A stretch of DNA of 64,000 nt from Luteibacter aegosomatis (GCF_023078455.1 NZ_CP095740.1:3150001-3214000); one strand, 5' to 3'. Counted from the first letter of the stretch, positions 11,566 to 20,898 are shown. Notes: a model not told the origin generated them from the sequence alone. Program-made: numbers and translations.

Positions 11566-11596
11566 GCGAAGGCACCTCGGATAGGCTGACGCTGGA

Positions 11597-12625
11597 TCAC
11601 TTGCATCGTTTCAACTGGTAGCAGGCCACGGCCCGATTGTGTTCGTCGAGGGTATCGGAAAACACATGGCTTCCGTCGCCACGCGCGACGAAATAGAGCG
11701 CCTTGCCGCCTTCCGGATGCAAGGCCGCCAGGATGGCGGCGCGTCCCGGCAGCGCGATGGGCGTGGGCGGCAGGCCGACCCGCGTGTACGTGTTGTAGGG
11801 CGTGTCGGTGGTGAGGTCGCTCTTGTGGATGTTGCCGGTATAGGCGGCACCCATGCCGTAGATGACGCTGGGGTCGGTCTGCAACAGCATGTGCTGCTCC
11901 AGCCGGCGCACGAACACGCCCGCGATGCGCGGGCGCTCGTCCGCCCTGCCCGTCTCCTTCTCCACGATGGAGGCCAGGATCAGCGCCTCGTAGGGCGAGG
12001 CCAGCGGAAGATCCGGCGCACGCGCCGGCCATGCGGCATCGAGCAGCTTCGTCATCGAGGCATGGGCACGCTTGACGATGGCCGATTCCGGATCGCCCTT
12101 GACGTAGGCATAGGTCTCGGGAAGGAATCGCCCCTCGGGCTCTTCGCCTTCCGCACCGAGGCGTTTCATCAGTTCGGCGTCGTCCACGTCGGCCAGGTCG
12201 TGCGTCAGCGTGGGCACGGTGGCCAGCACGCGGCGGAACTCGGCGAACGACCAGCCCTCGACGATGGTGAAGTAACGTTGCACCACCCTGCCCGAAGCCA
12301 TGTCGCCGATGAGGTCGCGCGGCGTCATGCCCGGCCGCAACGCGTACTCGCCCGCATGCAACCGGCCGGATGCATGCATCTCGGTCGCCAGCACGCGCCA
12401 GTACAACGGCGACGCGGCACTGACGCCACGACGGCGCAGGTCGCGAACGATATCCTTGAAGGAGGTGCCGCGCGCCACGTCGATACTCTGGCCCGCCGCG
12501 GGGATCGCCAGCGGCGTGCGGGCGAAACGGGCCCAGTCATACCAGGCCCATGCCCCTGCCGCGATCGCCGCGACCACCACCGCGAGCAGGATGACTCGCC
12601 ACCGGGCGAGGCCACGCACCTTCAT
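11597..12625 (-). CDS. mltG: Endolytic transglycosylase MltG (YceG-like)
   Basis: Inner-membrane lytic transglycosylase that cuts nascent peptidoglycan and terminates glycan growth. The start at ATG 12625-12623 (MKVRGLARWRVILL) shares one base with the pabC stop (TGATG). The 342-residue protein has one N-terminal membrane helix (about 10-29), a LysM-like segment, and the YceG catalytic region ASPYEALILASIVEKETG (about 224-241), whose Glu is the catalytic residue, then TPYNTYTRVGLPPTPI near the C-terminus. Confidence 0.93.
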   Translation of the reverse strand: MKVRGLARWRVILLAVVVAAIAAGAWAWYDWARFARTPLAIPAAGQSIDVARGTSFKDIVRDLRRRGVSAASPLYWRVLATEMHASGRLHAGEYALRPGMTPRDLIGDMASGRVVQRYFTIVEGWSFAEFRRVLATVPTLTHDLADVDDAELMKRLGAEGEEPEGRFLPETYAYVKGDPESAIVKRAHASMTKLLDAAWPARAPDLPLASPYEALILASIVEKETGRADERPRIAGVFVRRLEQHMLLQTDPSVIYGMGAAYTGNIHKSDLTTDTPYNTYTRVGLPPTPIALPGRAAILAALHPEGGKALYFVARGDGSHVFSDTLDEHNRAVACYQLKRCK

Positions 12626-13458
12626 CACTTGGGAAATCCTTCCATCGTTGGCAGCGGCAAGCCGAGGGTCCGCCAATGCGCCTGCAGGGCGCGGGTGGCC
12701 GGACCGGGGGTCCAAGACCGCCCGGCACATGCCCGAACGGGGAGGATGCCGCGAACCGCCGACGTGAGGAAGACCTCGTCGGCCGCCATCAGCCGCCCGG
12801 GCGTGATCGCCTCGACGGCGACCTCGCGCCAGGCCAGCACTTCGGCCCGCGCCACGCCCGCCACGCCGCACGCTTCCACGGGCGGCGTCGCCCACCGGTC
12901 GCCGAACACCGCGAACAGGTTCGCCGCGGTGGCGCAAACGACGTGGCCCGCCATGTCGCGCACGAGGCCTTCGCCATACGCCGCATCCGACCATTCCGCG
13001 CGCGCCATCACCTGCTCCAGGCGATTGAGGTGCTTCATCCCCGCCAGCAAAGGCTGCGTCGCCAGCCGCGTTTCGCACAGCCGAACCGCGATGCCCTCAT
13101 CATAGGCCGACGCGTCCAGCGCGAGCGGCGCCGCGCTCAACACCAGCGTGGGATGCGGTCGTGAAGGCAAGGCATAACCCCGTTCGCCTTCGCCGCGACT
13201 CCACGTGATGCGCACCACGGCATCGTCGAGACCTTCGCAAAGCCGCGACGCCTCCAGACGAAGCGCGTCGACGTCCGGCAACGGCAGGCGCAGGCGCTCG
13301 CAACCGGCTCGCAGCCGCGCCATGTGACGGTCCCACAAGGGCACCCTACCCGCGACGACGCGCAGGGTTTCGAACAGGCCATCGCCGTAGGTGAAGCCGC
13401 GATCGGCGGCGGACACCGTGGCGCCGTCGACGAAGTTCACGGACAAGCGGGCGTTCAT
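12625..13458 (-). CDS. pabC: Aminodeoxychorismate lyase (PLP-dependent)
   Basis: Fold-type IV PLP enzyme converting 4-amino-4-deoxychorismate to p-aminobenzoate and pyruvate in folate synthesis. The start ATG 13458-13456 (MNARLSVNFVDGATVS) overlaps the pabB stop by 4 bp; 277 residues. It shows YGDGLFETLRV (about 23-33), the PLP lysine in GMKHLNRLEQVMAR (about 138-151) and AANLFAVFGDRW. Direct overlap with pabB, whose product it consumes, supports the assignment over a branched-chain aminotransferase. Confidence 0.92.
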   Translation of the reverse strand: MNARLSVNFVDGATVSAADRGFTYGDGLFETLRVVAGRVPLWDRHMARLRAGCERLRLPLPDVDALRLEASRLCEGLDDAVVRITWSRGEGERGYALPSRPHPTLVLSAAPLALDASAYDEGIAVRLCETRLATQPLLAGMKHLNRLEQVMARAEWSDAAYGEGLVRDMAGHVVCATAANLFAVFGDRWATPPVEACGVAGVARAEVLAWREVAVEAITPGRLMAADEVFLTSAVRGILPVRACAGRSWTPGPATRALQAHWRTLGLPLPTMEGFPK

Positions 13459-14801
13459 GCCGCACCGAACACGCGCAACAGCCCACGGGCCTTCGCACGG
13501 GTTTCGTCCAGCTCTTTCTCGGGCACCGAATCGGTGACGATGCCCGCGCCCGCGCGCAGCGATACCGTGCCGCCTTCGGCGGTGAGCGTGCGGATCAGGA
13601 TGTTGAGGTCCATGTCGCCGTTGTGGTCGAGGTAGCCGAACGCGCCGGTGTACGCGCCGCGGGGCTCCCGCTCGATGTCGCCGATGATCTGCATGCAGCG
13701 GACCTTCGGACAACCGGTGATGGTCCCGCCGGGAAAGGTCGCGGCGATGACCTGGCCCGGCGTCACGCCTTCGCGCGCACGGCCTCGCACGTTCGACACG
13801 ATGTGATGCACGTGCGCGTAGCTCTCCACCACCATGAGTTCGTCCACTTTCACGCTGCCCGGCACGCAGACGCGTCCCAGGTCGTTGCGCTCCAGGTCGA
13901 TGAGCATCACGTGTTCCGCGCGCTCCTTCGGATGCGCGGTCAGTTCGCGGATGCGCGCCGCATCGTCGTCGCCCGCGAGGCGCGGACGCGTACCCGCGAT
14001 GGGGCGCGTCTGCAGTACGCCGTCGCGCGACTCGACGAGGCGCTCGGGCGACGAGCTCACGATGGCCCAGCCCGGTCGCTGCAACATGCCTGCGAACGGC
14101 GCGGGGTTCGCATGGCGCAAGGCCTGCATCAAGGCGGCAGGCAGGGGGGCATCGGCGAACCGGGCCGTCCAGCGACGGGAGAGGTTGACCTGGAACACGT
14201 CGCCTGCGCGCAGGTGCTCGTGGATGCGCGCCACGCCGTCGAGGAAGCGCTGCGGCTCGTCCTCGTCGACGGCAACGGGCGCGGCCAGCGGATGGTCGCC
14301 CAGCGCGACGCCGACGTCGGCCTCCAGCCGGTCGAGCCAGTGTTCGTTACCCTCTTCCGCGAGGAGCACGGTGCGCCCTTCGACGTGATCGACGATGGCC
14401 GCCGCGGGCACGCGCAAGGCGTAAGCCACGGGTACCGGACCACGGGCAGCAGGCAGGCGCAGCGAGGGTTCGATCTGCGCCACCAGTTCGTAGGCGAGGT
14501 AGACGAACCAGCCGCCATGAAACGGCAGGCCGTCGTCGACGCGTGCGCGATGACCTCGCGCCCACGCGCGATCCAGCGCGTCGAGGAAAGGCCCCTCGAC
14601 GGGACGACCCTTTTCGTCGAGCAACCGGCCGTCGGCGTGCAGGGTGAGCGATTCGCCACCCGCGGCGAACAGGATGTCGAAGCGCGATTGCGGCGTGCCG
14701 GTGACGGCGCTCGCCAGCAAGGCCGGATAGCGCTCGGGAAACGACGCGGCCGGCGCGAGGAGATCGCGCCGGCCGGCCAGGGTTCGCGTGACGAAGGCCA
14801 A
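13455..14801 (-). CDS. pabB: Aminodeoxychorismate synthase component I
   Basis: Chorismate-binding enzyme making 4-amino-4-deoxychorismate with a glutaminase partner. The 448-residue protein has the chorismate-fold signatures TRPIAGTRPRLAGDDDAARI (about 264-283), ERAEHVMLIDLERNDLGRVC, and FPGGTITGCPKVRCMQIIGDIE (about 361-382). PIAGT rather than PIKGT fits PabB. It is translationally coupled to pabC (ATGA) and lies 6 bp after fabF. No pabA-type glutaminase is in the window. Confidence 0.92.
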   Translation of the reverse strand: MAFVTRTLAGRRDLLAPAASFPERYPALLASAVTGTPQSRFDILFAAGGESLTLHADGRLLDEKGRPVEGPFLDALDRAWARGHRARVDDGLPFHGGWFVYLAYELVAQIEPSLRLPAARGPVPVAYALRVPAAAIVDHVEGRTVLLAEEGNEHWLDRLEADVGVALGDHPLAAPVAVDEDEPQRFLDGVARIHEHLRAGDVFQVNLSRRWTARFADAPLPAALMQALRHANPAPFAGMLQRPGWAIVSSSPERLVESRDGVLQTRPIAGTRPRLAGDDDAARIRELTAHPKERAEHVMLIDLERNDLGRVCVPGSVKVDELMVVESYAHVHHIVSNVRGRAREGVTPGQVIAATFPGGTITGCPKVRCMQIIGDIEREPRGAYTGAFGYLDHNGDMDLNILIRTLTAEGGTVSLRAGAGIVTDSVPEKELDETRAKARGLLRVFGAA

Positions 14802-14807
14802 CGGGCG

Positions 14808-16106
14808 TCAGACGCGACGGAAGACGAGCGTTCCGTTGGTACCGCCGAAGCCGAACGAGTTGGACATGACGACGTTCAGTTCGGCCTTCTTGGCCTCGTT
14901 CGGCACGAGGTCCATGCCGAGCCCGGCGACTTCCGGATCGACGTTTTCCAGGTTCATGGTCGGCGGGATGATGCCGTCGCGCAGTGCCAGCACCGAGAAG
15001 ATCGCCTCCACGCCGCCGGCCGCGCCGAGCAGGTGACCGGTGACCGACTTGGTGGAGCTCACCGCGAACTGGCCTTTCTTCGTGGCGTGCTCGCCGAACA
15101 CGTTGCGGATGGCCTTGGCCTCGCCCAGGTCACCCACCGGCGTGGAGGTGCCGTGCGCGTTGACGTACTGCACCTCTTCGGGCTTCAGGCCCGCATCGTG
15201 CAGCGCGTTGCGCATGGCCAGCTCGGCGCCGTCGCCGCTGGGCGCGGTGATGTGATAGGCGTCGCCGCTCATGCCGAAGCCGACCAGCTCGGCCAGGATG
15301 GTCGCGCCGCGCGCCTTGGCGAACTCGTATTCCTCGAGCATGAGCATGCCCGCACCGTTGGACAACAGGAAACCGTCGCGACCGGTATCCCACGGACGGC
15401 TGGCATGCGTCGGATCGTCGTTGCGCGTGGACATCGCCTTGGCCGAGCAGAAGCCCGCCATCGCCGTCGGCGTGGTGGCGAACTCCGCGCCGCCGGCGAG
15501 CATCGCGTCGGCGTCGCCGTACTGGATGAGGCGCATGGCCATGCCGATGTTGTGCGCGGCCGTGGTGCAGGCCGACACGAGGGCGATGTTCGGACCCTTC
15601 ATGCCGAGGTAGATCGACAGGTTACCGGCCACCATGTTGATGATGGAGCTGGGGACGAAGAAGGGCGACACCTTGCGCGGGCCCTTCTCGTTCAGTTCGA
15701 GCGCCGTGGCTTCGATCGTGTGCAGGCCGCCGATACCCGCGCCCGCGGCGACGCCGATGCGACCGGCGTTTTCGTCGGTGACCTTCAGGCCCGACTGACG
15801 AAACGCATGCACGCCCGCGACGATACCGTAGTGGATGAACGGATCCATCCGCTTGAAGTCCTTGGCGATGGAGCGCTTTTCGTCGTCCGGCGCATCCGTG
15901 CCGGCGAAATAGGCATCCACGGCGTCGAAGTCACGAACTTCGCCGGCGATGTGCGTGGCGTACTTGCTCCAGTCCACACCCTCGATGGGGGTGATTTCGG
16001 CAATGCCACTCACACCCTCGACGACATTCTTCCAGGCGGTGGCGAGATCGTTGCCGACTGGCGACAGGATGCCCATGCCGGTCACTACCACACGTCGCTT
16101 ACTCAT
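14808..16106 (-). CDS. fabF: Beta-ketoacyl-ACP synthase II
   Basis: Condensing enzyme for fatty-acid elongation. The 432-residue protein begins MSKRRVVVTGMGILSPVGND and carries the Cys-His-His catalytic set: Cys in ALVSACTTAAHNIG (about 180), His in NAHGTSTPVGDLG (about 320) and His in SVTGHLLGAAGGVEA (about 357). The C-terminus has the NSFGFGGTNGTLVF signature. The length is slightly above the usual 412 because of an insertion around residues 62-80 (YFAGTDAPDDEKRSIAKDF). It lies downstream of acpP after a terminator-like hairpin. Confidence 0.97.
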   Translation of the reverse strand: MSKRRVVVTGMGILSPVGNDLATAWKNVVEGVSGIAEITPIEGVDWSKYATHIAGEVRDFDAVDAYFAGTDAPDDEKRSIAKDFKRMDPFIHYGIVAGVHAFRQSGLKVTDENAGRIGVAAGAGIGGLHTIEATALELNEKGPRKVSPFFVPSSIINMVAGNLSIYLGMKGPNIALVSACTTAAHNIGMAMRLIQYGDADAMLAGGAEFATTPTAMAGFCSAKAMSTRNDDPTHASRPWDTGRDGFLLSNGAGMLMLEEYEFAKARGATILAELVGFGMSGDAYHITAPSGDGAELAMRNALHDAGLKPEEVQYVNAHGTSTPVGDLGEAKAIRNVFGEHATKKGQFAVSSTKSVTGHLLGAAGGVEAIFSVLALRDGIIPPTMNLENVDPEVAGLGMDLVPNEAKKAELNVVMSNSFGFGGTNGTLVFRRV

Positions 16107-16170
16107 GCGTTCTCATCCTTCAACGGTTTCCTCCGCCACCATACGCGCGCGCAGGTTACGGTTTGCAGAA

Positions 16171-16197
16171 ACGAAAACTGCGCCATGACGGCGCAGC
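16171..16197 (-). terminator. Terminator-like hairpin between acpP and fabF
   Basis: On the minus strand GCTGCGCC and GGCGCAG flank a short loop (GTCAT) and are followed by TTTTCGTTT. It sits in the 150-bp gap after acpP and before fabF. It may partly terminate acpP transcripts so that the very abundant acyl carrier protein mRNA exceeds fabF mRNA. Confidence 0.6.
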
Positions 16198-16256
16198 TTC
16201 CGTGTCGCTCGGAGATCGACGGGAGGCGACGCCTCCGATCGACGGCCTACGTACGA

Positions 16257-16496
16257 TCAGTCCTTGACGTGAGCCTTGACGTAGTCGACGGCCTGCTGAA
16301 CCGTCGTGATCTTCTCGGCTTCTTCGTCCGGGATCTCGCACTCGAATTCTTCTTCGAGGGCCATCACGAGCTCGACGGTATCGAGCGAGTCGGCACCGAG
16401 ATCGTCCACGAACGAGGCGTTCGCGGTGACTTCATCTTCCTTGACGCCCAACTGCTCAACGACGATCTTCTTGACGCGCTCTTCGATGGTGCTCAT
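16257..16496 (-). CDS. acpP: Acyl carrier protein
   Basis: Carrier of acyl intermediates as 4'-phosphopantetheine thioesters. The 79-residue acidic protein has the [18 protein letters not shown] motif; Ser37 in DSL is the phosphopantetheine attachment site. Length and composition are typical. The ribosome site GGGAGG (about 16514-16509) is strong and 7-8 bp before the ATG. It lies between fabG and fabF, the usual position. Confidence 0.98.
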   Translation of the reverse strand: MSTIEERVKKIVVEQLGVKEDEVTANASFVDDLGADSLDTVELVMALEEEFECEIPDEEAEKITTVQQAVDYVKAHVKD

Positions 16497-16670
16497 GTTG
16501 CCTTAACCTCCCGAGGGAAAAATCCGGCGGCATTGTAGTGGCTTGGGCCTCGGCCCGCCAACACGCCGCCGTGACGTGGATGACGCCCGGGCTTCTATCC
16601 GGACGCGAAATGACGATTGTCTCTCAAAATCGGGCCGGTGGCGACTCCCCCGGCCCGGATGCGACCTTGC

Positions 16671-17414
16671 TCAGGGCATGTACATGCCGCCGTTGACGTG
16701 CAGCGTCTCGCCCGTGATGTACTTGGCGGCCGGCGAGGCCAGGAAAGCCACGGCTTCGGCGATGTCGTCGCTCTCGCCCAGGTGCCCCAGGGCGATGCCC
16801 GCGAGCAGTGCCTGACGCTGCTCTTCCGGCAGGGCGCGGGTCATGTCGGTGTCGATGAAGCCCGGCGCCACCACGTTGACCGTGATGCCGCGCGAACCGA
16901 TCTCACGCGCCAGCGACTTGGAGAACGCGATGATGCCCGCCTTGGCGGCCGCGTAGTTGGCCTGACCCGGGTTGCCGGTCACGCCCACGACCGAGGCGAT
17001 GCTGATGATGCGGCCCTTGCGCGCCTTCATCATGCCGCGCATCACGGCCTTGGACGCGCGAAACACCGACGTGAGGTTGGTGTCCATGATCGCGCTCCAG
17101 TCGTCTTCCTTCATGCGCATGAGGAGTTGGTCGCGCGTGATGCCCGCATTGTTGACGAGAATGGAAACCGCGCCGGTTTCCTTGCCGATCGCCTCGATCA
17201 GGGCTTCGATGGAGGCACCGTCGGTGACGTCGAGCACTCGCCCATGGCCACCATGGGCGGCGAGGCGGTCGCCGATGGCCTTCGCGCCGGATTCGCTGGT
17301 GGCGGTGCCGTACACGGTGGCGCCGAGCGCGGCGAGTCGATCGGCGATGGCGGCACCGATGCCACGGCTGGCGCCGGTGACCAGGGCGACTTCACCCTTG
17401 AGGGAATGGGTCAT
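16671..17414 (-). CDS. fabG: 3-oxoacyl-ACP reductase
   Basis: NADPH-dependent reductase of the fatty-acid cycle (short-chain dehydrogenase family). The 247-residue protein shows TGASRGIGAAIADRL (about 14-28) for cofactor binding, NNAGITRDQLLMRM (about 88-101), catalytic Ser in IASVVG (about 140), and YAAAKAG (Tyr153/Lys157). NNAGITRD is typical of FabG. It lies between fabD and acpP. Confidence 0.97.
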   Translation of the reverse strand: MTHSLKGEVALVTGASRGIGAAIADRLAALGATVYGTATSESGAKAIGDRLAAHGGHGRVLDVTDGASIEALIEAIGKETGAVSILVNNAGITRDQLLMRMKEDDWSAIMDTNLTSVFRASKAVMRGMMKARKGRIISIASVVGVTGNPGQANYAAAKAGIIAFSKSLAREIGSRGITVNVVAPGFIDTDMTRALPEEQRQALLAGIALGHLGESDDIAEAVAFLASPAAKYITGETLHVNGGMYMP

Positions 17415-17450
17415 GGTGGGGATTCCTTGCGGAAGGGGGGACGTGGGAAT

Positions 17451-18392
17451 TCAGGCCACGACGGCCGCGTCGAGCTCGGCGGGCGTACCGATCGCCTTCG
17501 CCTCGACCGATTTGTCGATGCGCTTGACCAGCCCCGCCAGCACCTTGCCGGGGCCGCACTCCAGGACCTGGGTGATGCCGCCGGCGGCCAGCGCCTGCAC
17601 GCATTCGGTCCAGCGCACCGGCAAATAGAGTTGACGCTGCAATGCGCCGCGGATGTCGTCGAGACTGGCGTGCACCTTCGCGTCGGCATTCTGCACGACG
17701 GGAATCGACGGCAGGGTCCACTGGACGGAAGCCATCCTCTCGCCCAAACGGTCGGCGGCGTCGCGCATCAGCATGCAATGCGAGGGGACCGAAACGGCAA
17801 GTTTCACGGCCTTCTTCACGCCCAGCTCGGCAAGGCGCGCGAGCGCCCGATCCACCGCCTCGGCGTGGCCCGCGATGACGAGCTGGCCGGGCGAGTTGTA
17901 GTTGGCGGGCGCCACGACCTGGCCCTGCGCCACCTCTTCGCACACCTGCGCGATCTGGGCGTCGTCGCCGCCGAGGATGGCGGCCATGGCACCGACGCCG
18001 GCCGGTACCGCGGCCTGCATCAGGCGGCCGCGCTCGGCGACCAGCCCGGCGGCGTCTTTCAGGGACAGGGCACCGGCGGCCACCAGGGCACTGTATTCGC
18101 CCAGGCTATGGCCGGAGAGGTAAGCGGGCTGCTTGCCGCCCTGCTTGAGGTAGACACGCCATACCGCCACGCTGGCCGCCAGCAGGGCCGGCTGGGTGTT
18201 CTCGGTGCTGTTGAGCTTCTCCTCGGGACCGTTCTGGCTGATGTCCCACAGGTCGACGCCCGCGCCTTCGGAGGCTTCGTCGAAGGTGGCCTTCACCTCG
18301 GGATGGGCGGCCGCAAGGTCGGCGAGCATGCCGACGGACTGCGAGCCCTGGCCCGGGAAGACGATGGCGAGCGAGGCACTGGCTTGAGTCAT
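17451..18392 (-). CDS. fabD: Malonyl-CoA:ACP transacylase
   Basis: Loads malonyl groups onto ACP. The 313-residue protein has the N-terminal IVFPGQGSQSVGML (about 10-23) and the active-site GHSLGEYSALVAAG with the nucleophilic Ser (about 94). The catalytic His appears in SVPSHCMLM (about 203). Typical length for the family. It is flanked by fabH and fabG in the standard fab order. Confidence 0.97.
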   Translation of the reverse strand: MTQASASLAIVFPGQGSQSVGMLADLAAAHPEVKATFDEASEGAGVDLWDISQNGPEEKLNSTENTQPALLAASVAVWRVYLKQGGKQPAYLSGHSLGEYSALVAAGALSLKDAAGLVAERGRLMQAAVPAGVGAMAAILGGDDAQIAQVCEEVAQGQVVAPANYNSPGQLVIAGHAEAVDRALARLAELGVKKAVKLAVSVPSHCMLMRDAADRLGERMASVQWTLPSIPVVQNADAKVHASLDDIRGALQRQLYLPVRWTECVQALAAGGITQVLECGPGKVLAGLVKRIDKSVEAKAIGTPAELDAAVVA

Positions 18393-18511
18393 TGCGTATC
18401 GATTCCGGCGACGTCAAAACGGGAATGGTGCCAGCAACCCAGGGGCGAATGCACCATTCGCGGGGGTATTGGCCACTTCTATCGCGGCCCCGGCCCGCGA
18501 CGCACCGAGCC

Positions 18512-19480
18512 TCAGTAACGGATCAGGGCCGATGCCCAGGTAAACCCGCCGCCGAACGCCTCCAGCAGAAGGTTCTGCCCGCGCTTCACCTTGCCCGAGC
18601 GCACGGCGTGATCCAGCGCCAGCGGCACCGAACCCGACGAGGTGTTGGCGTGCTTGTCCACCGTGACGATCACGCGATCCATCGACATGTTCAGGCGCTT
18701 GGCGGTGGCCTCGATGATGCGCAGGTTGGCCTGGTGGGGTATGAGCCAGTCCACCTGGTCTTCGGTCATGCCCGCGTCCGCGAGGGTCTCGCCCACCAGC
18801 GAATCGAGGGTCTTCACGGCCACCTTGAACACCTCACGGCCCGCCATGGTGATTTTCACGCCGTGGTTGGGTGCATCGCTGAAACCCACGGACACGCCGA
18901 CCGGACTGAACAGCAAGTGCTTGTAGCCGCCGTCGGCGTGCTGGCGGGTCGCGAGGATGCCCGGCTCGTCGGAGGCTTCGAGCACCACGGCCCCCGCTCC
19001 GTCGCCGAACAGCACGCAGCTTTCGCGCTCGGTCCAGTCGACCATGCGGGTCAACGTTTCGGCGCCGATCACCAACACCTTTTTCTTCTGGCCGCTGCGG
19101 ATGAAGGCATTGGCCACGCCCAGCGCATAGACGAAGCCGGAACAAGCCGCGTTGACGTCGAACGCCGCGCAGCCGTTGGCACCCAGCCGATGCTGGATCA
19201 GGCAGGCGGTGGAGGGAAAGACGAGATCGGGCGTGGTCGTGCCGACCACGATCATGTCAAGGTCTTCGGCCCGTACGCCGGCGGCTTCCAGGGCGCGGGT
19301 CGCCGCGAGGAAACCGAGGTCGCCAGTGGTCTCGCCGTCGGCCGCGACATGGCGTTGCGTGATGCCCGTGCGGGTGCGGATCCACTCGTCGCTCGTGTCG
19401 ACGATTTTCTCGAGGTCGGCATTGGTCAGCACCTTCTCGGGAAGTGCGCTGCCGGTGCCGATGATGCGGGCGTATTTCAG
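18512..19480 (-). CDS. fabH: Beta-ketoacyl-ACP synthase III (apparent CTG start)
   Basis: Initiating condensing enzyme joining acetyl-CoA and malonyl-ACP. It shows the catalytic triad: Cys in NAACSGFVYALG, His in WLIPHQANLRI and Asn in HANTSSGSVPLAL. The family N-terminus (YARIIGTGSALPEKVLTNADLEK) is encoded in frame upstream of the first GTG (19432), but no ATG, GTG or TTG is in frame there before it. The only plausible initiator is CTG at 19480-19478, giving 322 residues. A GTG start at 19432 would delete the first beta-strand. The frame is well supported; the start codon is not. Confidence 0.9.
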   Translation of the reverse strand: MKYARIIGTGSALPEKVLTNADLEKIVDTSDEWIRTRTGITQRHVAADGETTGDLGFLAATRALEAAGVRAEDLDMIVVGTTTPDLVFPSTACLIQHRLGANGCAAFDVNAACSGFVYALGVANAFIRSGQKKKVLVIGAETLTRMVDWTERESCVLFGDGAGAVVLEASDEPGILATRQHADGGYKHLLFSPVGVSVGFSDAPNHGVKITMAGREVFKVAVKTLDSLVGETLADAGMTEDQVDWLIPHQANLRIIEATAKRLNMSMDRVIVTVDKHANTSSGSVPLALDHAVRSGKVKRGQNLLLEAFGGGFTWASALIRY

Positions 19481-19522
19481 AACGGTATTCCCGTGCTCAG
19501 GATGAAACCGGTATCCATAAAC

Positions 19523-19551
19523 GCAAAACGGCGCGTTTCCGCGCCGTTTGC
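19523..19551 (-). terminator. Terminator after rpmF
   Basis: On the minus strand GCAAACGGCGCG / CGCGCCGTTTTGC form a long stem around a GAAA tetraloop, followed by GTTTAT. It sits between rpmF and fabH and may attenuate read-through, allowing more L32 than fab mRNA. Confidence 0.65.
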
Positions 19552-19575
19552 GTGGTGATTGTCCCCGCGAGGAGA

Positions 19576-19770
19576 TCAGTCCTCGACTTCGACCGCACCG
19601 CGGGTGTCGATGACCTTCTTGCCGCGGTAGTAGCCATCCTTGGTCACGTGGTGACGCAGGTGCACTTCACCGCTGGTCGGGTCGGTCGACAGCTGAACGG
19701 TCTTCAGCGCATCGTGCGAACGACGCATGCCGCGGGTGGACGGGGTCTTGCGGCTCTTGGCAACGGCCAT
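19576..19770 (-). CDS. rpmF: 50S ribosomal protein L32
   Basis: Small basic ribosomal protein, 64 residues, starting [22 protein letters not shown], which is the diagnostic L32 N-terminus. It lacks the two zinc-binding CxxC pairs, so it is the zinc-independent form. It lies 16 bp after yceD, the conserved yceD-rpmF pair, at the head of the fatty-acid cluster. Confidence 0.97.
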   Translation of the reverse strand: MAVAKSRKTPSTRGMRRSHDALKTVQLSTDPTSGEVHLRHHVTKDGYYRGKKVIDTRGAVEVED

Positions 19771-19786
19771 GGCAAATCTCCAGCGA

Positions 19787-20302
19787 TTACTTCTTCATGA
19801 GTTCGCGGAGTGCCGCGAACGGGTTGTCGGGGGGCTCGTCGGAGGGGATATCCTCTTCCGTGCCGGTGATCTCTTCGGGCAACTCGTGATCCGGATTGAC
19901 CGGAACCAGGGGCAGCGCCAACAGCAATTCATCTTCGATCGTCGCGATCGGATCCAGCTTGCCGTCCTCCTCGAGGAGAAGCGGCTCGTACCCGGGCGGA
20001 AGCGCGGCTTCCTCGCGTTCTTCGACGATCAGTCCGAGACGGGCATCGACCTCCACCGGCAGCGCGAACGGCTCGAGCGAACGCTGGCAGACCAGCATCA
20101 ACGAAGCCTTTGCACGGACCGCCACGTAGGCGATGCCGAGGTCGTCGCGGCCGAAGTCGAGTTCGTAGGTTACGTCACCTTCGGGTGACGCGACCACCTC
20201 GCCGAGGCGGGAAAACGCCGACACGGGGAGACGACCCTGAAACGAACGCCGCGCACGAACCTCGCGCCAAGCGTCCACGGACGATGGCAAAGTCACGGAC
20301 AT
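19787..20302 (-). CDS. yceD: YceD family protein (DUF177, 23S rRNA accumulation)
   Basis: Member of the YceD/DUF177 family, linked in E. coli to 23S rRNA accumulation. The 171-residue acidic protein has the core [18 protein letters not shown] (about 68-85), a remnant of the family's CxR(C) motif, and an acidic tail ending [12 protein letters not shown], typical of the family. It is the first gene of the rpmF-fab cluster and is transcribed away from 20448. Confidence 0.88.
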   Translation of the reverse strand: MSVTLPSSVDAWREVRARRSFQGRLPVSAFSRLGEVVASPEGDVTYELDFGRDDLGIAYVAVRAKASLMLVCQRSLEPFALPVEVDARLGLIVEEREEAALPPGYEPLLLEEDGKLDPIATIEDELLLALPLVPVNPDHELPEEITGTEEDIPSDEPPDNPFAALRELMKK

Positions 20303-20447
20303 AATCGCGAAATGGTAGGCACCAACGCCTCTGAAGTCAACCGGTTAGATGCCCGGCAGCCATTTTGCGCACACCACCCCCTTTCGGGCAGACTCGCAGG
20401 CCGTGCAGCAGTTTGCCTCAGCCGGCCCGCGAGGGGGAAGGTCCAGC

Positions 20448-20894
20448 GTGTTTTCCGTTGCGTATTATGCACTTGCCGCGACCATCGTCGTCGCGGTGGC
20501 GTTCTGCGGCTGGGCGATGTCGCTCCAGCGCCGCCGCCGCCGCCTCGGCGCACTGCAAGACCTGCACGACCACGCCGACCGCCTCGAGGTCGATCTGAAG
20601 GACTGCCGCGAGCGCCTCCAGCGGGCGCACGCGGTGATGTCCTCCCATCCCGAACAGCCGGCGGCGGGTGAGATCGAGGCCCGTCATGCGGTGGATTCGG
20701 GCCTGAAGGCCCTGCTCCGCCAGCGCATATGGATTCGCGACAAGGCGCCTTCGGCCAGCCAACGCGAGCTGGACGAGGCCGTCGATGCCCTGCTCCGCGC
20801 CCGCCACCAGCTCGAACCGCGCCTGCGCGACCTGGACGACGCCCAGACGGCGCTGGATACCGCCGTGCGCGAGCAGATCCACAAAGGGTTCTAG
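20448..20894 (+). CDS. Single-pass membrane protein with coiled-coil region, unknown function
   Basis: I do not recognise a named family. GTG 20448 is chosen as the start because GAGGGGGAAGG lies about 7 bp upstream; it gives 148 residues. One membrane helix is at about residues 4-24 (YYALAATIVVAVAFCGWAM), followed by an Arg-rich stop (QRRRRRLG) and a long charged helical region rich in heptad-like Leu/Ala to the C-terminus. The gene ends 4 bp before maf, suggesting co-expression. It could be a cell-envelope or septum-associated factor, but that is only a guess from the topology. Confidence 0.6.
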   Translation: MFSVAYYALAATIVVAVAFCGWAMSLQRRRRRLGALQDLHDHADRLEVDLKDCRERLQRAHAVMSSHPEQPAAGEIEARHAVDSGLKALLRQRIWIRDKAPSASQRELDEAVDALLRARHQLEPRLRDLDDAQTALDTAVREQIHKGF

Positions 20895-20898
20895 CCAC

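Noticed and set aside
11566..11596. Possible degraded tmk between mltG and holB
   Set aside because: Only 31 bp are present, with no thymidylate-kinase P-loop or LID sequence.
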